A DNA stretch of 21,040 nucleotides, taken from NCBI GenBank assembly GCA_002402315.1, contig DHFP01000078.1:618-21657 (forward strand), given 5' to 3'. A model generated the notes under the pieces. It was not told where the DNA came from. It saw only the letters and a program-made list of their open reading frames with translations, and ran no database searches. A program made the translations under genes and the position numbers. This document shows positions 1 to 7,792 of this stretch, one piece after another (the first letter of the stretch is position 1; every line of letters begins with the position of its first letter). The stretch comes from Clostridiales bacterium UBA4821. GTDB lineage: Bacteria > Bacillota > Clostridia > Acetivibrionales > UBA4821.

Positions 1-116
1 TTTATTATTTCATCATTCCTTATTTGATTTAATTTCATAAATAATGGATATTTATATTTTTATTGGCAATAATAATCAATCGATAAAACTGTTTCTAAAC
101 AGGAGAGGGGATACAT

Positions 117-1574
117 ATGAATGGTCGAAAGGTTATAATAATAGGAGCAGGACCTGCAGGCTTGGCTGCTGGATTACAGCTTGCAAAAGAAAAGGTGGAG
201 GTTGAAATATTTGAAGCCGATAGAATGGTTGGCGGTATAAGTAAAACACTAAACTATAATGGGAACTATTTTGATTTTGGGGGTCACCGGTTTTTCAGTA
301 AGTTTGACGAGGTTAACCAACTATGGTCTGAGACGTTGGGAGATGACTTTGTACTGACCCCAAGATTATCCAGAATTTATTATAAAAATAAGTTTTTTGA
401 TTACCCGCTTAAACCTTTAAATGCACTATCAAATATGGGATTGATTGATACAATAAGTGTCATGGTAAGTTATGTGAAATCTAGAATAGTGCCGGTCAAG
501 GAAGAAAACTCATTTGAAGACTGGGTGTCTAACAGATTTGGCAGAAAGTTATATTCGATGTTCTTTAAGACATATACAGAGAAAGTATGGGGCATTCCAT
601 GCAATAGCATTGGCGCTGATTGGGCAGCACAAAGAATAAAAGGGCTATCATTATATTCAGCAGTATGCAATGCCTTATTTAAACCCAAAAACAATGATAT
701 CAAAACGTTAATAGATCAATTCATGTACCCTAAGTATGGTCCGGGAATGATGTATGAAAAAATGGGAAAAATCATAACGGCCTTAGGTGGTAAGATTCAT
801 AAGAACTGTAAAGTAACACGTATTGAGAGAGATGGATATACAGTGAAAAGCATTAGATATGTAGATAGCGAAAACTTTGAAAGCATAGCGGAAGCTACCG
901 ATTTTATATCAAGTATGCCTCTAACTGAATTGGTTAAAGTTATGACACCCAGCTTGGATGAAACAATAATTAAAGCTGCTGACAGCCTTGGATACAGGAG
1001 TTTAATCAATGTAGATATAATATTTGATAAAGAACAAATTTTCCCTGATAACTGGATATATGTTCACTCTCCGGAAGTGAAACTAGGCAGGGTGCAAAAT
1101 TTCAAAAACTGGAGCCAGCATATGGTTAGTGACTCTAAAAAAACTGCACTGGGATTGGAGTATTTCTGTACCGAGGACGACGAGTTTTGGTGTTTACCTG
1201 ATGAAAAAATTAAAGAAATAGCCCTAATGGAAATTGAAAAGGTTGGACTAGTAGAAGAGAAATATGCCGTTGATGGATATGTAGTTAGAGTCCCGAAAGC
1301 TTATCCGGTTTACTTTACCGGGTACGAGGAACATCTTAATGCAATAAAGAGTGAAATAACGAGATTTAAAAATATCCAGCCGGTAGGAAGATATGGAATA
1401 TACCGTTACAACAATATGGATCACTCAATAATGACAGGATTGTATGCTGCTAGAAATATATTGTATAATAAAACTAATGATATATGGAGTATAAACAGTG
1501 AACCTGATTATCATGAAATTAATCAAAAGGTAACCCGCAAGCGTTTCGATGTTGTTTTGCCTGAAAAAAGCTGA
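117..1574 (+). CDS. FAD-dependent oxidoreductase, UDP-galactopyranose mutase / protoporphyrinogen oxidase-like
   Basis: A 485-residue flavoprotein. The N-terminus has the dinucleotide-binding beta-alpha-beta with GAGPAG at residues 10-15 and the ribose-binding acid near residue 33 (EIFEAD). GGHRFF follows at 55-60, where UDP-galactopyranose mutases carry their conserved GxHxF motif. The C-terminal FAD segment, about 422-447 (PVGRYG...MDHSIMTGLYAARN), is typical of the mutase/amine-oxidase superfamily. There is no signal peptide, so it should be cytoplasmic. Members of this subfamily often lie in polysaccharide or glycolipid gene clusters and are labelled HemY-like. No haem genes are nearby, so a sugar-nucleotide or isoprenoid substrate is an inference. 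The start is ATG 117 behind AGGAGAGGGG at 101-110. The Nudix gene begins about 20 nt after the stop, so the two are probably co-transcribed. The fold is clear; the substrate is unknown. Confidence 0.85.
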   Translation: MNGRKVIIIGAGPAGLAAGLQLAKEKVEVEIFEADRMVGGISKTLNYNGNYFDFGGHRFFSKFDEVNQLWSETLGDDFVLTPRLSRIYYKNKFFDYPLKPLNALSNMGLIDTISVMVSYVKSRIVPVKEENSFEDWVSNRFGRKLYSMFFKTYTEKVWGIPCNSIGADWAAQRIKGLSLYSAVCNALFKPKNNDIKTLIDQFMYPKYGPGMMYEKMGKIITALGGKIHKNCKVTRIERDGYTVKSIRYVDSENFESIAEATDFISSMPLTELVKVMTPSLDETIIKAADSLGYRSLINVDIIFDKEQIFPDNWIYVHSPEVKLGRVQNFKNWSQHMVSDSKKTALGLEYFCTEDDEFWCLPDEKIKEIALMEIEKVGLVEEKYAVDGYVVRVPKAYPVYFTGYEEHLNAIKSEITRFKNIQPVGRYGIYRYNNMDHSIMTGLYAARNILYNKTNDIWSINSEPDYHEINQKVTRKRFDVVLPEKS

Positions 1575-1595
1575 ATTGAGAGGTTGGTGGTTATA

Positions 1596-1988
1596 ATGAA
1601 GAAAGTTGTTGCGGCAGTGATTGAAGAGGGTGGTAAATTACTAATTGCAAAAAGAAAAAGCGATAATCCAACTGAATCCAGATGGGAGTTTCCGGGAGGG
1701 AAAATAGAACCCGGTGAGACTCCGCAAGAATGTTTAAGGCGTGAAATTGAAGAAGAGCTTTCAATTCATATAAATATAGGACAATTTATAATGACAAATG
1801 TTTACAGTTTTTATGATTTCACAATTGAACTAAGTGCATATTTTGCAAAATGGGTATCAGGACTAATCAGACTTAACGACCATGAAGAGATTGCCTGGGT
1901 TTCTCCTGAACAGCTTGAATTATATGATATAAGCCCTGCAGATAGGCCAATAGCAAAAAGAATAATAGAGCTAAGACATACTAAATAG
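1596..1988 (+). CDS. Nudix hydrolase (MutT/8-oxo-dGTP diphosphatase-like)
   Basis: A 130-residue single-domain Nudix protein. The 23-residue Nudix box runs from G35 to I57 with the pattern G-x5-E-x7-REIEEE, containing the metal-binding glutamates. The usual glycine near the end of the box is serine (S56). The small size and the segment RWEFPGGKIEPGE are typical of the MutT/CTP-pyrophosphohydrolase group, which clears oxidised nucleoside triphosphates or converts dNTPs to monophosphates. I chose ATG 1596, preceded by GGTGG at 1586-1590 and giving the classical MKKVVAAVI start. A TTG at 1584 would add four residues but overlaps the ribosome site. It follows the FAD enzyme closely and ends at an intrinsic terminator. 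The family is certain; the exact substrate is not. Confidence 0.88.
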   Translation: MKKVVAAVIEEGGKLLIAKRKSDNPTESRWEFPGGKIEPGETPQECLRREIEEELSIHINIGQFIMTNVYSFYDFTIELSAYFAKWVSGLIRLNDHEEIAWVSPEQLELYDISPADRPIAKRIIELRHTK

Positions 1989-2018
1989 TTTACAGTTATT
2001 TATAAGCTCTTAATTAAT

Positions 2019-2049
2019 AAATTCCTTATTAGAAGGAATTTTTCTTTTT
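2019..2049 (+). terminator. Rho-independent terminator after the Nudix gene
   Basis: A 9-bp perfect stem, AAATTCCTT (2019-2027) with AAGGAATTT (2033-2041), and loop ATTAG, followed by a T-rich run (ttctttttat). It closes the two-gene FAD enzyme/Nudix unit. Confidence 0.8.
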
Positions 2050-2204
2050 ATGGAGAATATTCTAACATAATAAAAATGCGTCATCATGAACACAGGAGCA
2101 ATCGCACCAGTCAGAGTACAATAAACTTAACTTTAGATATGTATTCATAACTCACACCATCATAAATAGCCGTGAAAATCACCTGAAGGTTTTCATTTAA
2201 AGGA

Positions 2205-3059
2205 GTGATAGTTATAAATACTGTATTAATCAAGAAAAGTGACGCAATTTCCAGCGTAGTAATATTTCTATTTAGTTCATTTTTCATGCCCAAAGGAATC
2301 ACAAGGGTTTCACTAAAGAAAATATTTAATCTTATAAAACCCTTCAATAAAAATGAAACCGCCATTCGAATGGGTCTGTCAAGAGCTGTAAAGGCTGGCT
2401 TAGTTCAGAATGTGAGAGAAGAGAATAAGGTTTATTACGAAATTAAGGAAGCTGGGCTGTCAAGAATAGAAGAGTGGAAAGATATAAAACATAATTTCTG
2501 GAAAAAAATATCATTAAAAAAAAGTGGTTGGAATAACTATTGGTGTCTTGTAAATGCTCAAATTCCTGCTTCTATGGAAAAACGTAAAATATTGATTAAT
2601 CTTCTTAAAAAACTTGGGTTTGGCCAGCTAAGCCGTGATTGTTTTATTCATCCATTTGATTTATCAAGGGAACTTGAATCAAGAATTGAAGACCTAAACT
2701 TAGAACAGTATGTCAATGTTTTTTTGGCTAAGATATGTCCTTATCAGAATAATACCAAACTATTAAATAAATTATGGGATATAGAAGGACTAAAAAAGAA
2801 ATATCAAGAATTTTCAGTCAAGCATTCAGCGGCATTAAATGCCTGGGATACTGCTGAAGATGAAAAGTTGATTACTTTTTGCCATAGCTTTATTCACGAC
2901 TTTACGGAAATAATGAAAGTAGATCCTGTTCTGCCAAGTGAATTTCTAGGTGCTAACTGGGAAGGTGAAAGTGTATTGCGCTTGCTTGACCATTTTAATA
3001 GAGTGATTGTACCTAGAGCAAGGGAAGTAGTAGGAAGAATTATTATTAGACCGGACTGA
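2205..3059 (+). CDS. PaaX-family transcriptional regulator
   Basis: 284 residues that match the layout of PaaX, the repressor of phenylacetate catabolism in enterobacteria and pseudomonads. A winged helix at about residues 15-75 carries the PaaX-like helix IRMGLSRAVKAGLV and the wing VYYEIKEAG. A central region with W and LV follows (NNYWCLVNAQ). The family's C-terminal signature DPVLPSEFLGANWEG is present near residue 240. No phenylacetate genes are visible, so the effector is unknown. It might control the downstream MFS operon, but a hairpin and a terminator lie between. The start is awkward: GTG 2205 is the only standard in-frame codon before the domain, yet it overlaps the AAAGGAG ribosome site (2199-2205). 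Initiation at a non-standard codon such as ATA 2214, with ideal spacing, cannot be excluded. The next ATG (2286) would cut into the domain. Confidence 0.8.
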   Translation: MIVINTVLIKKSDAISSVVIFLFSSFFMPKGITRVSLKKIFNLIKPFNKNETAIRMGLSRAVKAGLVQNVREENKVYYEIKEAGLSRIEEWKDIKHNFWKKISLKKSGWNNYWCLVNAQIPASMEKRKILINLLKKLGFGQLSRDCFIHPFDLSRELESRIEDLNLEQYVNVFLAKICPYQNNTKLLNKLWDIEGLKKKYQEFSVKHSAALNAWDTAEDEKLITFCHSFIHDFTEIMKVDPVLPSEFLGANWEGESVLRLLDHFNRVIVPRAREVVGRIIIRPD

Positions 3060-3101
3060 TTTAACCTATCAAGTATTGACTTTATCTTATCTATATAAAA
3101 A

Positions 3102-3165
3102 GTGAAAAAGAATTTACATGTTGAAAGTAATTACTTCTTGAAACGTTTTGTAAATTCTTTTTCGC
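3102..3165 (+). repeat. 17-bp inverted repeat, probable terminator of the PaaX gene
   Basis: The left arm 3102-3118 (GTGAAAAAGAATTTACA) pairs with the right arm 3149-3165 over 17 positions with a single G-U-type mismatch. The 30-nt loop itself contains a 10-bp palindrome (AGTAATTACT). It starts about 40 nt after the PaaX stop. The right arm has an internal T-run but no T-tract follows it, so termination is plausible rather than sure. It could alternatively be a short repeated element. Confidence 0.5.
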
Positions 3166-3313
3166 TTCCTATATAACAGCGGTGATAGTCATCGGATAAA
3201 AATAATCTTGATTTTAAATGTGTATTATAGTAATCTGAGAATTAGTAATAAATTCAGGTTAAATTACTATAATTAACGTTTATGGCATTGTGAAGAATAG
3301 TTAGTCTATTTAG

Positions 3314-3336
3314 AGCTAAAGGTATTTAGCTTTTTA
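3314..3336 (+). terminator. Intrinsic terminator or leader attenuator before the MFS gene
   Basis: A 7-bp stem AGCTAAA (3314-3320) / TTTAGCT (3325-3331) with loop GGTA and a following T-rich tract (ttttattta). No gene sits directly upstream, so it either ends a short transcript or acts as an attenuator in the MFS leader. Confidence 0.5.
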
Positions 3337-3422
3337 TTTACTAATAAAGAATCATAATTTGAATGTAATGCAGATGATAAACAAATAATACTTTATATGA
3401 AATGTATCTGGAGAGAAAACAG

Positions 3423-4628
3423 ATGAAGATTATTGATAATCTTTCAAATAACATTACAGAAAAAAAGGCAGTGATAAAATTCTCTTTGTTGATATTTCTC
3501 ACGGAATTTGTTCGAGGAGCATATTTAAACTTTATACCACTATACTCTGATAACATGTTAAAATATTCTGTTGCAATAGTTGGAGCAATAATTTGTGCGT
3601 ATTTTCTGGCCGAAACACTTTCAAAGATTGGGGTAGGGTGGATATTAGATAGATTCGATAATAGAGTTGTTTTAGTGACAGGCTTGATAATGTCGCTAGT
3701 ATCATTATATCTTTTAAAGTTTATACATTCTCCGGTATTACTAATCCTTGATGGAGCATTAAACGGACTAGGTTTTGCACCTGTATGGTTGATTGTACTT
3801 GGATATATAACAACATTTCCCGAAGAGAAGCGGGCTTTAAGCATGGGAATAGTTTACTCTGCATGGTTGGCCGGACTGGGGTTGGGAGGGGTTTTAGTAA
3901 ACTTCTTAATAACAAAGAGCTACTCATTTGCGTTAAATATAATTATTATATTATGGGTGTTTTGTGTACTTATTGGGTTACTAATTAAGGAGGGAATCAA
4001 ATCAAAAGAACGTAATGAAGTTACAAAATCACCTATTTCCATATTAAAAGAATTTACCAATGCGAAATATCTGGTTCCAGGTATGTTGTTGCAAACACTA
4101 AGTATAACAATTTTAGCACCCATAATACCCATATATCTGACTAATCCTGATTTTATTGGGCTATCTAAAAATCAGTATGGTATTGCTCTTGCCGTATTAG
4201 GTATAGTAACAGTAATTTCCATGATAGTTTTTGGTGCGTATGCGAAAAGAGTAGGAGTTGAAAGACTCTTCATATTTGGGTTGCTATTTACATCTGTTGC
4301 AATAATTGGAATGGGTAATCTAGAATCTGCTATAGCAGTATTTATCTTTGGGCTGGTTATAGGTATTTCATATTCAGCAGTACTACCATCATGGAATGTA
4401 ATAATGTCAAATAATATAGGAAAAGAGAATAAGGGGGTAATGTGGGGAGGGTTTTCCACCATAGAAGGTCTTGGTAGAGCTTTAGGTTCACTAGCCGGAG
4501 GTCTGATTAGTAATAGATTTAATTTCCACTTTTCTTTTAATGTCAGTGGTATAATAATATTTGTACTATCGATATTTTATTTAATAATTAATAACAGGGG
4601 AATTCTTAAGCATAATGACACAAATTGA
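3423..4628 (+). CDS. Major facilitator superfamily transporter
   Basis: 401 residues, almost all in hydrophobic helices, consistent with a 12-helix MFS permease. The cytoplasmic loop between helices 2 and 3 carries the MFS motif A variant GWILDRFDNR. A longer polar central loop (about 185-205, KEGIKSKERNEV) separates the two six-helix halves. The start chosen is ATG 3423, seven bases after GGAGAG (3410-3415). An upstream ATG at 3402 lacks a ribosome site. The gene is followed after 44 nt by a GT28 glycosyltransferase and then a DUF1294 membrane protein, suggesting a membrane-lipid or export operon. The substrate cannot be told from the sequence; drug or lipid export and sugar transport are all possible. 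Confidence 0.85.
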   Translation: MKIIDNLSNNITEKKAVIKFSLLIFLTEFVRGAYLNFIPLYSDNMLKYSVAIVGAIICAYFLAETLSKIGVGWILDRFDNRVVLVTGLIMSLVSLYLLKFIHSPVLLILDGALNGLGFAPVWLIVLGYITTFPEEKRALSMGIVYSAWLAGLGLGGVLVNFLITKSYSFALNIIIILWVFCVLIGLLIKEGIKSKERNEVTKSPISILKEFTNAKYLVPGMLLQTLSITILAPIIPIYLTNPDFIGLSKNQYGIALAVLGIVTVISMIVFGAYAKRVGVERLFIFGLLFTSVAIIGMGNLESAIAVFIFGLVIGISYSAVLPSWNVIMSNNIGKENKGVMWGGFSTIEGLGRALGSLAGGLISNRFNFHFSFNVSGIIIFVLSIFYLIINNRGILKHNDTN

Positions 4629-4672
4629 GCTTTGTTTTATAATAGTTTTGAAAATATTAAAGGAGTTAACTT

Positions 4673-5830
4673 ATGAAGATAAAGAAAGTACTTATACTTA
4701 CTGCTAACTATGGTGATGGGCACATTAAGACTGCAGCAAGTATATCAAATGAACTAAAAAGACAAGAACCTTCGGCTGAAGTAACTATAATTAACTTGTT
4801 TCAGCAGGCACATCCTATAATAAATAATATTATAAAAAAAATGTATTTAAAGTGCTATTCAAGAATACCACAGTTATACGGATTCCTGTATTATTCAACA
4901 AAAGATATCAGAAGCAACTTTTATTTAAATAATTTAATTGGCATGTTTGGAAAGAAAACTTTAAAAAAATACTTGGAAGAAGTTAGGCCTGATGTTGTAA
5001 TAAATACTTATCCTGTATTAGCAATGCCAATTCTTTATAAGAAGGGTAAAACTCAAATTCCATGTTATACCGTTATTACAGATTACGGAATACATAGCCA
5101 GTGGATAGATCCTGGTGTTTTAAAGTATTTTGTTGGAAGTGAAAGTATAAAAGAGCAGATGACCGAACAGGGCGTAGCGCCTGAAAGAATTATAGTTACC
5201 GGCATACCTGTATGTATTGAATGTGAAACTGTTGATATGAATCTCTTCCGGGATAAGTATGGTTTAGTTAATAGTGAATTACCAATCGTTACATTACTTG
5301 CCGGTGCAAATGGTGTACTGACAAATTTGGACTCGACTTGCAGAACACTTTATTCCATGAAACCAGAGGCTCAGTTTATTATCGTTTGCGGTAAGAATAA
5401 AAGCTTGAAAGAAAATCTTGAAATAGCGACAGAGAAGTATAGAGATAGGATAAATGTATTTGGATTTGTTGATAACCTGCATGAAGTAATGAAAGGCTCA
5501 GATGTAGTAATTTCGAAAGCAGGCGGCATTACTACTACCGAGGCATTAAACATAGGAGTACCATTAATTGTATATGGTTCTCCCGCGGGCCAGGAAAATG
5601 AGAATACAAAATTCTTGGTTCATAAAAGATGTGCACACCATGCATCGAATATTAACCAGTTAGTTAAGATATTAACTAAACTACTTGGCGATAAAAGTAT
5701 TTTAGAACAGATGAAAGAGAGTACAAGTATTGTGCGTAAACCTAATGGGTGCACAGATTTGGTTAAGCATATCCTTAAAGACCTTAATGACCAACACAAT
5801 ACTGAAAAACGTATTGGAATGAAAAATTGA
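4673..5830 (+). CDS. GT28-family glycosyltransferase, UgtP/MGDG-synthase-like
   Basis: 385 residues with the two-domain GT-B organisation of monogalactosyl/diglucosyl-diacylglycerol synthases and MurG relatives. The N-terminal loop TANYGDGH (10-17) matches the GxGH motif of UgtP. A membrane-glycolipid acceptor segment, TDYGIHSQWIDPGVLKYFV (136-154), corresponds to the conserved TDY...H.....GVD.Y region. The C-terminal nucleotide-sugar site shows SKAGGITTTEA (281-291) and PAGQENEN (304-311). By family it transfers glucose or galactose from UDP-sugar to diacylglycerol at the inner face of the membrane, making glycolipids and the lipoteichoic acid anchor. The ribosome site AAAGGAG sits ideally before ATG 4673. 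It is probably in an operon with the MFS gene before it and the DUF1294 gene 21 nt after it. Processive versus single addition cannot be judged. Confidence 0.85.
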   Translation: MKIKKVLILTANYGDGHIKTAASISNELKRQEPSAEVTIINLFQQAHPIINNIIKKMYLKCYSRIPQLYGFLYYSTKDIRSNFYLNNLIGMFGKKTLKKYLEEVRPDVVINTYPVLAMPILYKKGKTQIPCYTVITDYGIHSQWIDPGVLKYFVGSESIKEQMTEQGVAPERIIVTGIPVCIECETVDMNLFRDKYGLVNSELPIVTLLAGANGVLTNLDSTCRTLYSMKPEAQFIIVCGKNKSLKENLEIATEKYRDRINVFGFVDNLHEVMKGSDVVISKAGGITTTEALNIGVPLIVYGSPAGQENENTKFLVHKRCAHHASNINQLVKILTKLLGDKSILEQMKESTSIVRKPNGCTDLVKHILKDLNDQHNTEKRIGMKN

Positions 5831-5851
5831 CAGAAGTGAGGGGGCTAATTC

Positions 5852-6190
5852 ATGCCTGATGTAATGCAGTTAAATGCTATTAAGGGGTTGTTAATATACT
5901 TAGTCGTTATTAATTTAGTTGGTTATGCAATGATGTGGTACGACAAAAGGTGTGCGCAAAATGGCCAGTGGAGGGTCAAAGAGAAGACTTTATTGATAGT
6001 ATCTCTGATGGGAGGTTCTATAGGATCTCTTGCTGGAATGTACCGCTTTAGACATAAAACAAAGCATGTAAGCTTTAAATATGGAATACCTTTTATAATC
6101 GTAATGCAGATAGCTATTGTAACATCAATTAAACTAAAACTTTACATTCATCTGTTAGAATTGGTTAAATCCGCTTTTAATGCAAACTGA
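5852..6190 (+). CDS. DUF1294 family small membrane protein
   Basis: 112 residues with three probable membrane segments (about 12-29, 45-63, 78-93). The family signature is clear: YDKRCAQNGQWRVKE (30-44), then LLIVSLMGGSIGSLAGM and RFRHKTKHVSF (65-75). DUF1294 proteins are widespread and have no assigned function; some are fused to cold-shock domains. ATG 5852 follows GAGGGGG with good spacing. It is the last gene of the apparent MFS-glycosyltransferase-DUF1294 unit, so a membrane role alongside glycolipid synthesis is a guess from context only. Confidence 0.85.
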   Translation: MPDVMQLNAIKGLLIYLVVINLVGYAMMWYDKRCAQNGQWRVKEKTLLIVSLMGGSIGSLAGMYRFRHKTKHVSFKYGIPFIIVMQIAIVTSIKLKLYIHLLELVKSAFNAN

Positions 6191-6320
6191 TTTTTTTCAA
6201 ATATAACCATAAATAATTAAATTTCTAAAATATTACATAAAAATACTAAAAAAATTAGAATAAGCTCTTTTCATATTTAAAATTTTGGTATATTATAAAT
6301 GGTGAAGTAAAATATAGAAT

Positions 6321-6336
6321 ATTATGTAAACATAAT
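6321..6336. promoter_or_regulatory. Dyad upstream of the carbohydrate-binding gene, candidate operator
   Basis: A 7-2-7 dyad, ATTATGT-AA-ACATAAT, lies about 75 nt before the CBM gene. The spacer around it (6191-6412) is extremely AT-rich. TTGACA occurs at 6356-6361 but no -10 box sits at proper distance; a TATATTATAAAT stretch near 6289-6300 is another promoter candidate. Confidence 0.3.
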
Positions 6337-6412
6337 AACATATTCATAACCTGAATTGACAAAATATTATATATTTTCAAAAGTAATTTAAAATTTAAAG
6401 GAGAAGATGCAT

Positions 6413-7081
6413 ATGTATATGGAAAACGGTGTGTTTATAGAACAATCAACGTTAGTTCAGGGAGAAACGGCTAAATTGATTTATAATGGTTTTCTTTTTA
6501 ACCAGGGAGCCGAAGAAGTATACGTACATTTAGGGTTTGGACTTCTATGGGAAAATTTAAGCGAAATAAAGATGACAAAAAAAGAGTATGGATTTGAAGC
6601 TGAAATTCTACTGACTATGGCAGATACATTAAACTTCTGTCTAAGGGATAACTGGAATAATTGGGATAATAACTCATATCAGAATTATTCTTATGAAGTA
6701 AGCAAGAAAAAATATTCAAAAGAAGCACAGAAATCAACAGTTATTGAAACTGATACTTATATTAGTAATGATTTAGGTTCAGCCGGTATTAATATACCAG
6801 ATGTTTCAACAAATAATTTTTCTGAAACTCCGGCTTATAATTTTAAAGATGGTATTAGTGAATCAGTAGGATCAACCTCAACACGAGTTGAAACGAGTCA
6901 GAGCTTGGTGCCGACATTAGATAATGAATATTCACAATTCAGACGTCTGCCCGAAACCTATCTAAGAAATAAGAAGATGAGAATTATGTTTTATAGAATG
7001 TTCGCATATATACCAAGATTACTTACCGGTTATAATAGACGAAGGGCAAAATCCTTATTGAAAAGAAGTAAATTATTCTAA
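6413..7081 (+). CDS. Cytoplasmic carbohydrate-binding module protein (CBM25/26/53-like) with basic C-terminal tail
   Basis: 222 residues. The N-terminal 95 form a starch-type CBM: beta strands (TAKLIYNGFLFNQGAEEVYVHLGFG) end in the characteristic LNFCLRDNWNNWDNN...NY block at about 73-92. The two tryptophans of that block are the expected sugar-stacking residues. A Ser/Thr/Asn-rich linker (about 98-175) follows. The last 35 residues are strongly basic and amphipathic (RNKKMRIMFYRMFAYIPRLL...RRRAKSLLKRSKLF). There is no catalytic domain and no signal peptide, so it probably binds glycogen-like polymer inside the cell; this is inference. ATG 6413 is chosen because it lies nine bases after AAAGGAG (6397-6403); ATG 6407 is only three bases away. 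The gene is alone in its unit and ends at a strong hairpin. Confidence 0.75.
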   Translation: MYMENGVFIEQSTLVQGETAKLIYNGFLFNQGAEEVYVHLGFGLLWENLSEIKMTKKEYGFEAEILLTMADTLNFCLRDNWNNWDNNSYQNYSYEVSKKKYSKEAQKSTVIETDTYISNDLGSAGINIPDVSTNNFSETPAYNFKDGISESVGSTSTRVETSQSLVPTLDNEYSQFRRLPETYLRNKKMRIMFYRMFAYIPRLLTGYNRRRAKSLLKRSKLF

Positions 7082-7092
7082 AAAAATATAAT

Positions 7093-7147
7093 TTACGACA
7101 AGAGAAGGGTTCTGACTGTAACAGTGAGAACCCTTCTTTTGTCGTAA
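7093..7147 (+). terminator. Very long hairpin terminator after the CBM gene
   Basis: A 21-bp stem (7093-7113 with 7127-7147, one G-U pair) with a 13-nt loop that itself pairs ACTG with CAGT. The GC-rich core GAAGGGTTCT / AGAACCCTTC is followed by TTTT, so the inner part alone is a good intrinsic terminator. Confidence 0.8.
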
Positions 7148-7222
7148 TAAATTACGTAAATTTCATGTTTAAATTACATCAACAAGGAGATATTATAAAT
7201 AAAAATTGAAAGGGTGATTAGA

Positions 7223-7654
7223 TTGAAAGTTAAGGATATAATGACAAAAAATATTGCATATATCAACCCGTCATCGACTATAGTTGAAGCAGCTCAACTT
7301 ATGCAAAAGCATAATGTAGGATCAATACCTGTTTGCGATAAAAATGGAGTGATAGGTATAGTTACTGATAGGGATATAGTTGTAAGAAATGTAGCTCATG
7401 GTAAAACACCACAAAGTACAATGGTTAAGGATGTTATGACATCACAGGTTACATCAGTTACACCTGAAACTGATGTAAGCGAAGCTTCAAAGATTATGTC
7501 GCGAGACCAGATAAGGAGACTCCCGGTAGTTGAAAATAATCAACTTATCGGTATGGTTTCGCTGGGTGACTTTGCGGTGGATGAAAGGTCGTATACAGAA
7601 GCTTCTGAAGCTTTAGCCGATATATCTATTCCTGCCAGACCATTTAAGATGTAA
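7223..7654 (+). CDS. Two-CBS-domain protein
   Basis: 143 residues made of one CBS pair (Bateman module): CBS1 about 3-57 (KDIMTKNIAYINPSSTIVEA...IGIVTDRDIV) and CBS2 about 69-123 (VKDVMTSQVTSV...RRLPVVENNQLIGMVSLGDFA). Such modules bind AMP, ATP or SAM and signal energy or metabolite status; here no enzyme domain is attached, so the partner is unknown. The start is most likely TTG 7223, eight bases after AAGGG, giving the family-typical MKVKDIMT. A GTG at 7214 overlaps the ribosome site. The gene stands alone between two terminators. Stand-alone CBS proteins of this type are common in clostridia and bacilli. Confidence 0.85.
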   Translation: MKVKDIMTKNIAYINPSSTIVEAAQLMQKHNVGSIPVCDKNGVIGIVTDRDIVVRNVAHGKTPQSTMVKDVMTSQVTSVTPETDVSEASKIMSRDQIRRLPVVENNQLIGMVSLGDFAVDERSYTEASEALADISIPARPFKM

Positions 7655-7671
7655 AAAAGCTTGATCTTAAC

Positions 7672-7703
7672 ACAAAAACCGTGCAATTTTGCACGGTTTT
7701 TGT
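7672..7703 (+). terminator. Rho-independent terminator after the CBS gene
   Basis: A perfect 14-bp stem, ACAAAAACCGTGCA (7672-7685) with TGCACGGTTTTTGT (7690-7703), loop ATTT. The T-run lies inside the right arm and an A-run inside the left, so it may work in both directions. Confidence 0.9.
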
Positions 7704-7732
7704 AGTTTATTCATACCTTGCTAGCTTTAGTC

Positions 7733-7761
7733 TTTTATTATACTTAAGTTTATATTATAAT
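7733..7761 (+). promoter_or_regulatory. Probable sigma-A promoter of the APC permease gene
   Basis: A perfect TATAAT at 7756-7761, 31 nt before the start codon. The -35 position 17 nt upstream is the weak TTTTAT (7733-7738). It lies between the CBS terminator and the permease ribosome site. Confidence 0.5.
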
Positions 7762-7792
7762 ATATTTGGAACAAGAGAAAGGAGTTCTCAAT

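Larger units (their letters stand above)
3060..3422 (+). other. 363-nt AT-rich intergenic region upstream of the MFS gene
   Basis: No gene is supported here. It contains a long inverted repeat at 3102-3165, an intrinsic-terminator-like hairpin at 3314-3336, and the MFS ribosome site GGAGAG at 3410-3415. I could not find a convincing sigma-A promoter with both boxes. The terminator-like hairpin lies only about 90 nt before the MFS start, so it could be a leader attenuator or the end of an unseen small RNA. Confidence 0.6.

Noticed and set aside
2111..2365. A minus-strand frame with a natural-looking segment (ITPLNENLQVIFTAIYDGVSYEYISKVKF) near the PaaX start.
   Set aside because: More than half is antisense to the PaaX winged helix, it has no ribosome site, and I recognise no family. 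A decayed gene fragment at 2111-2225 is possible but not supported.
3341..3844. A 167-residue minus-strand frame opposite the start of the MFS gene.
   Set aside because: The composition is that of an antisense shadow, it has no ribosome site, and the + strand gene is clearly real.
6356..6390. A sigma-A promoter from TTGACA at 6356.
   Set aside because: No TATAAT-like box sits 16-18 nt downstream; the nearest candidates are 7 or 22 nt away.
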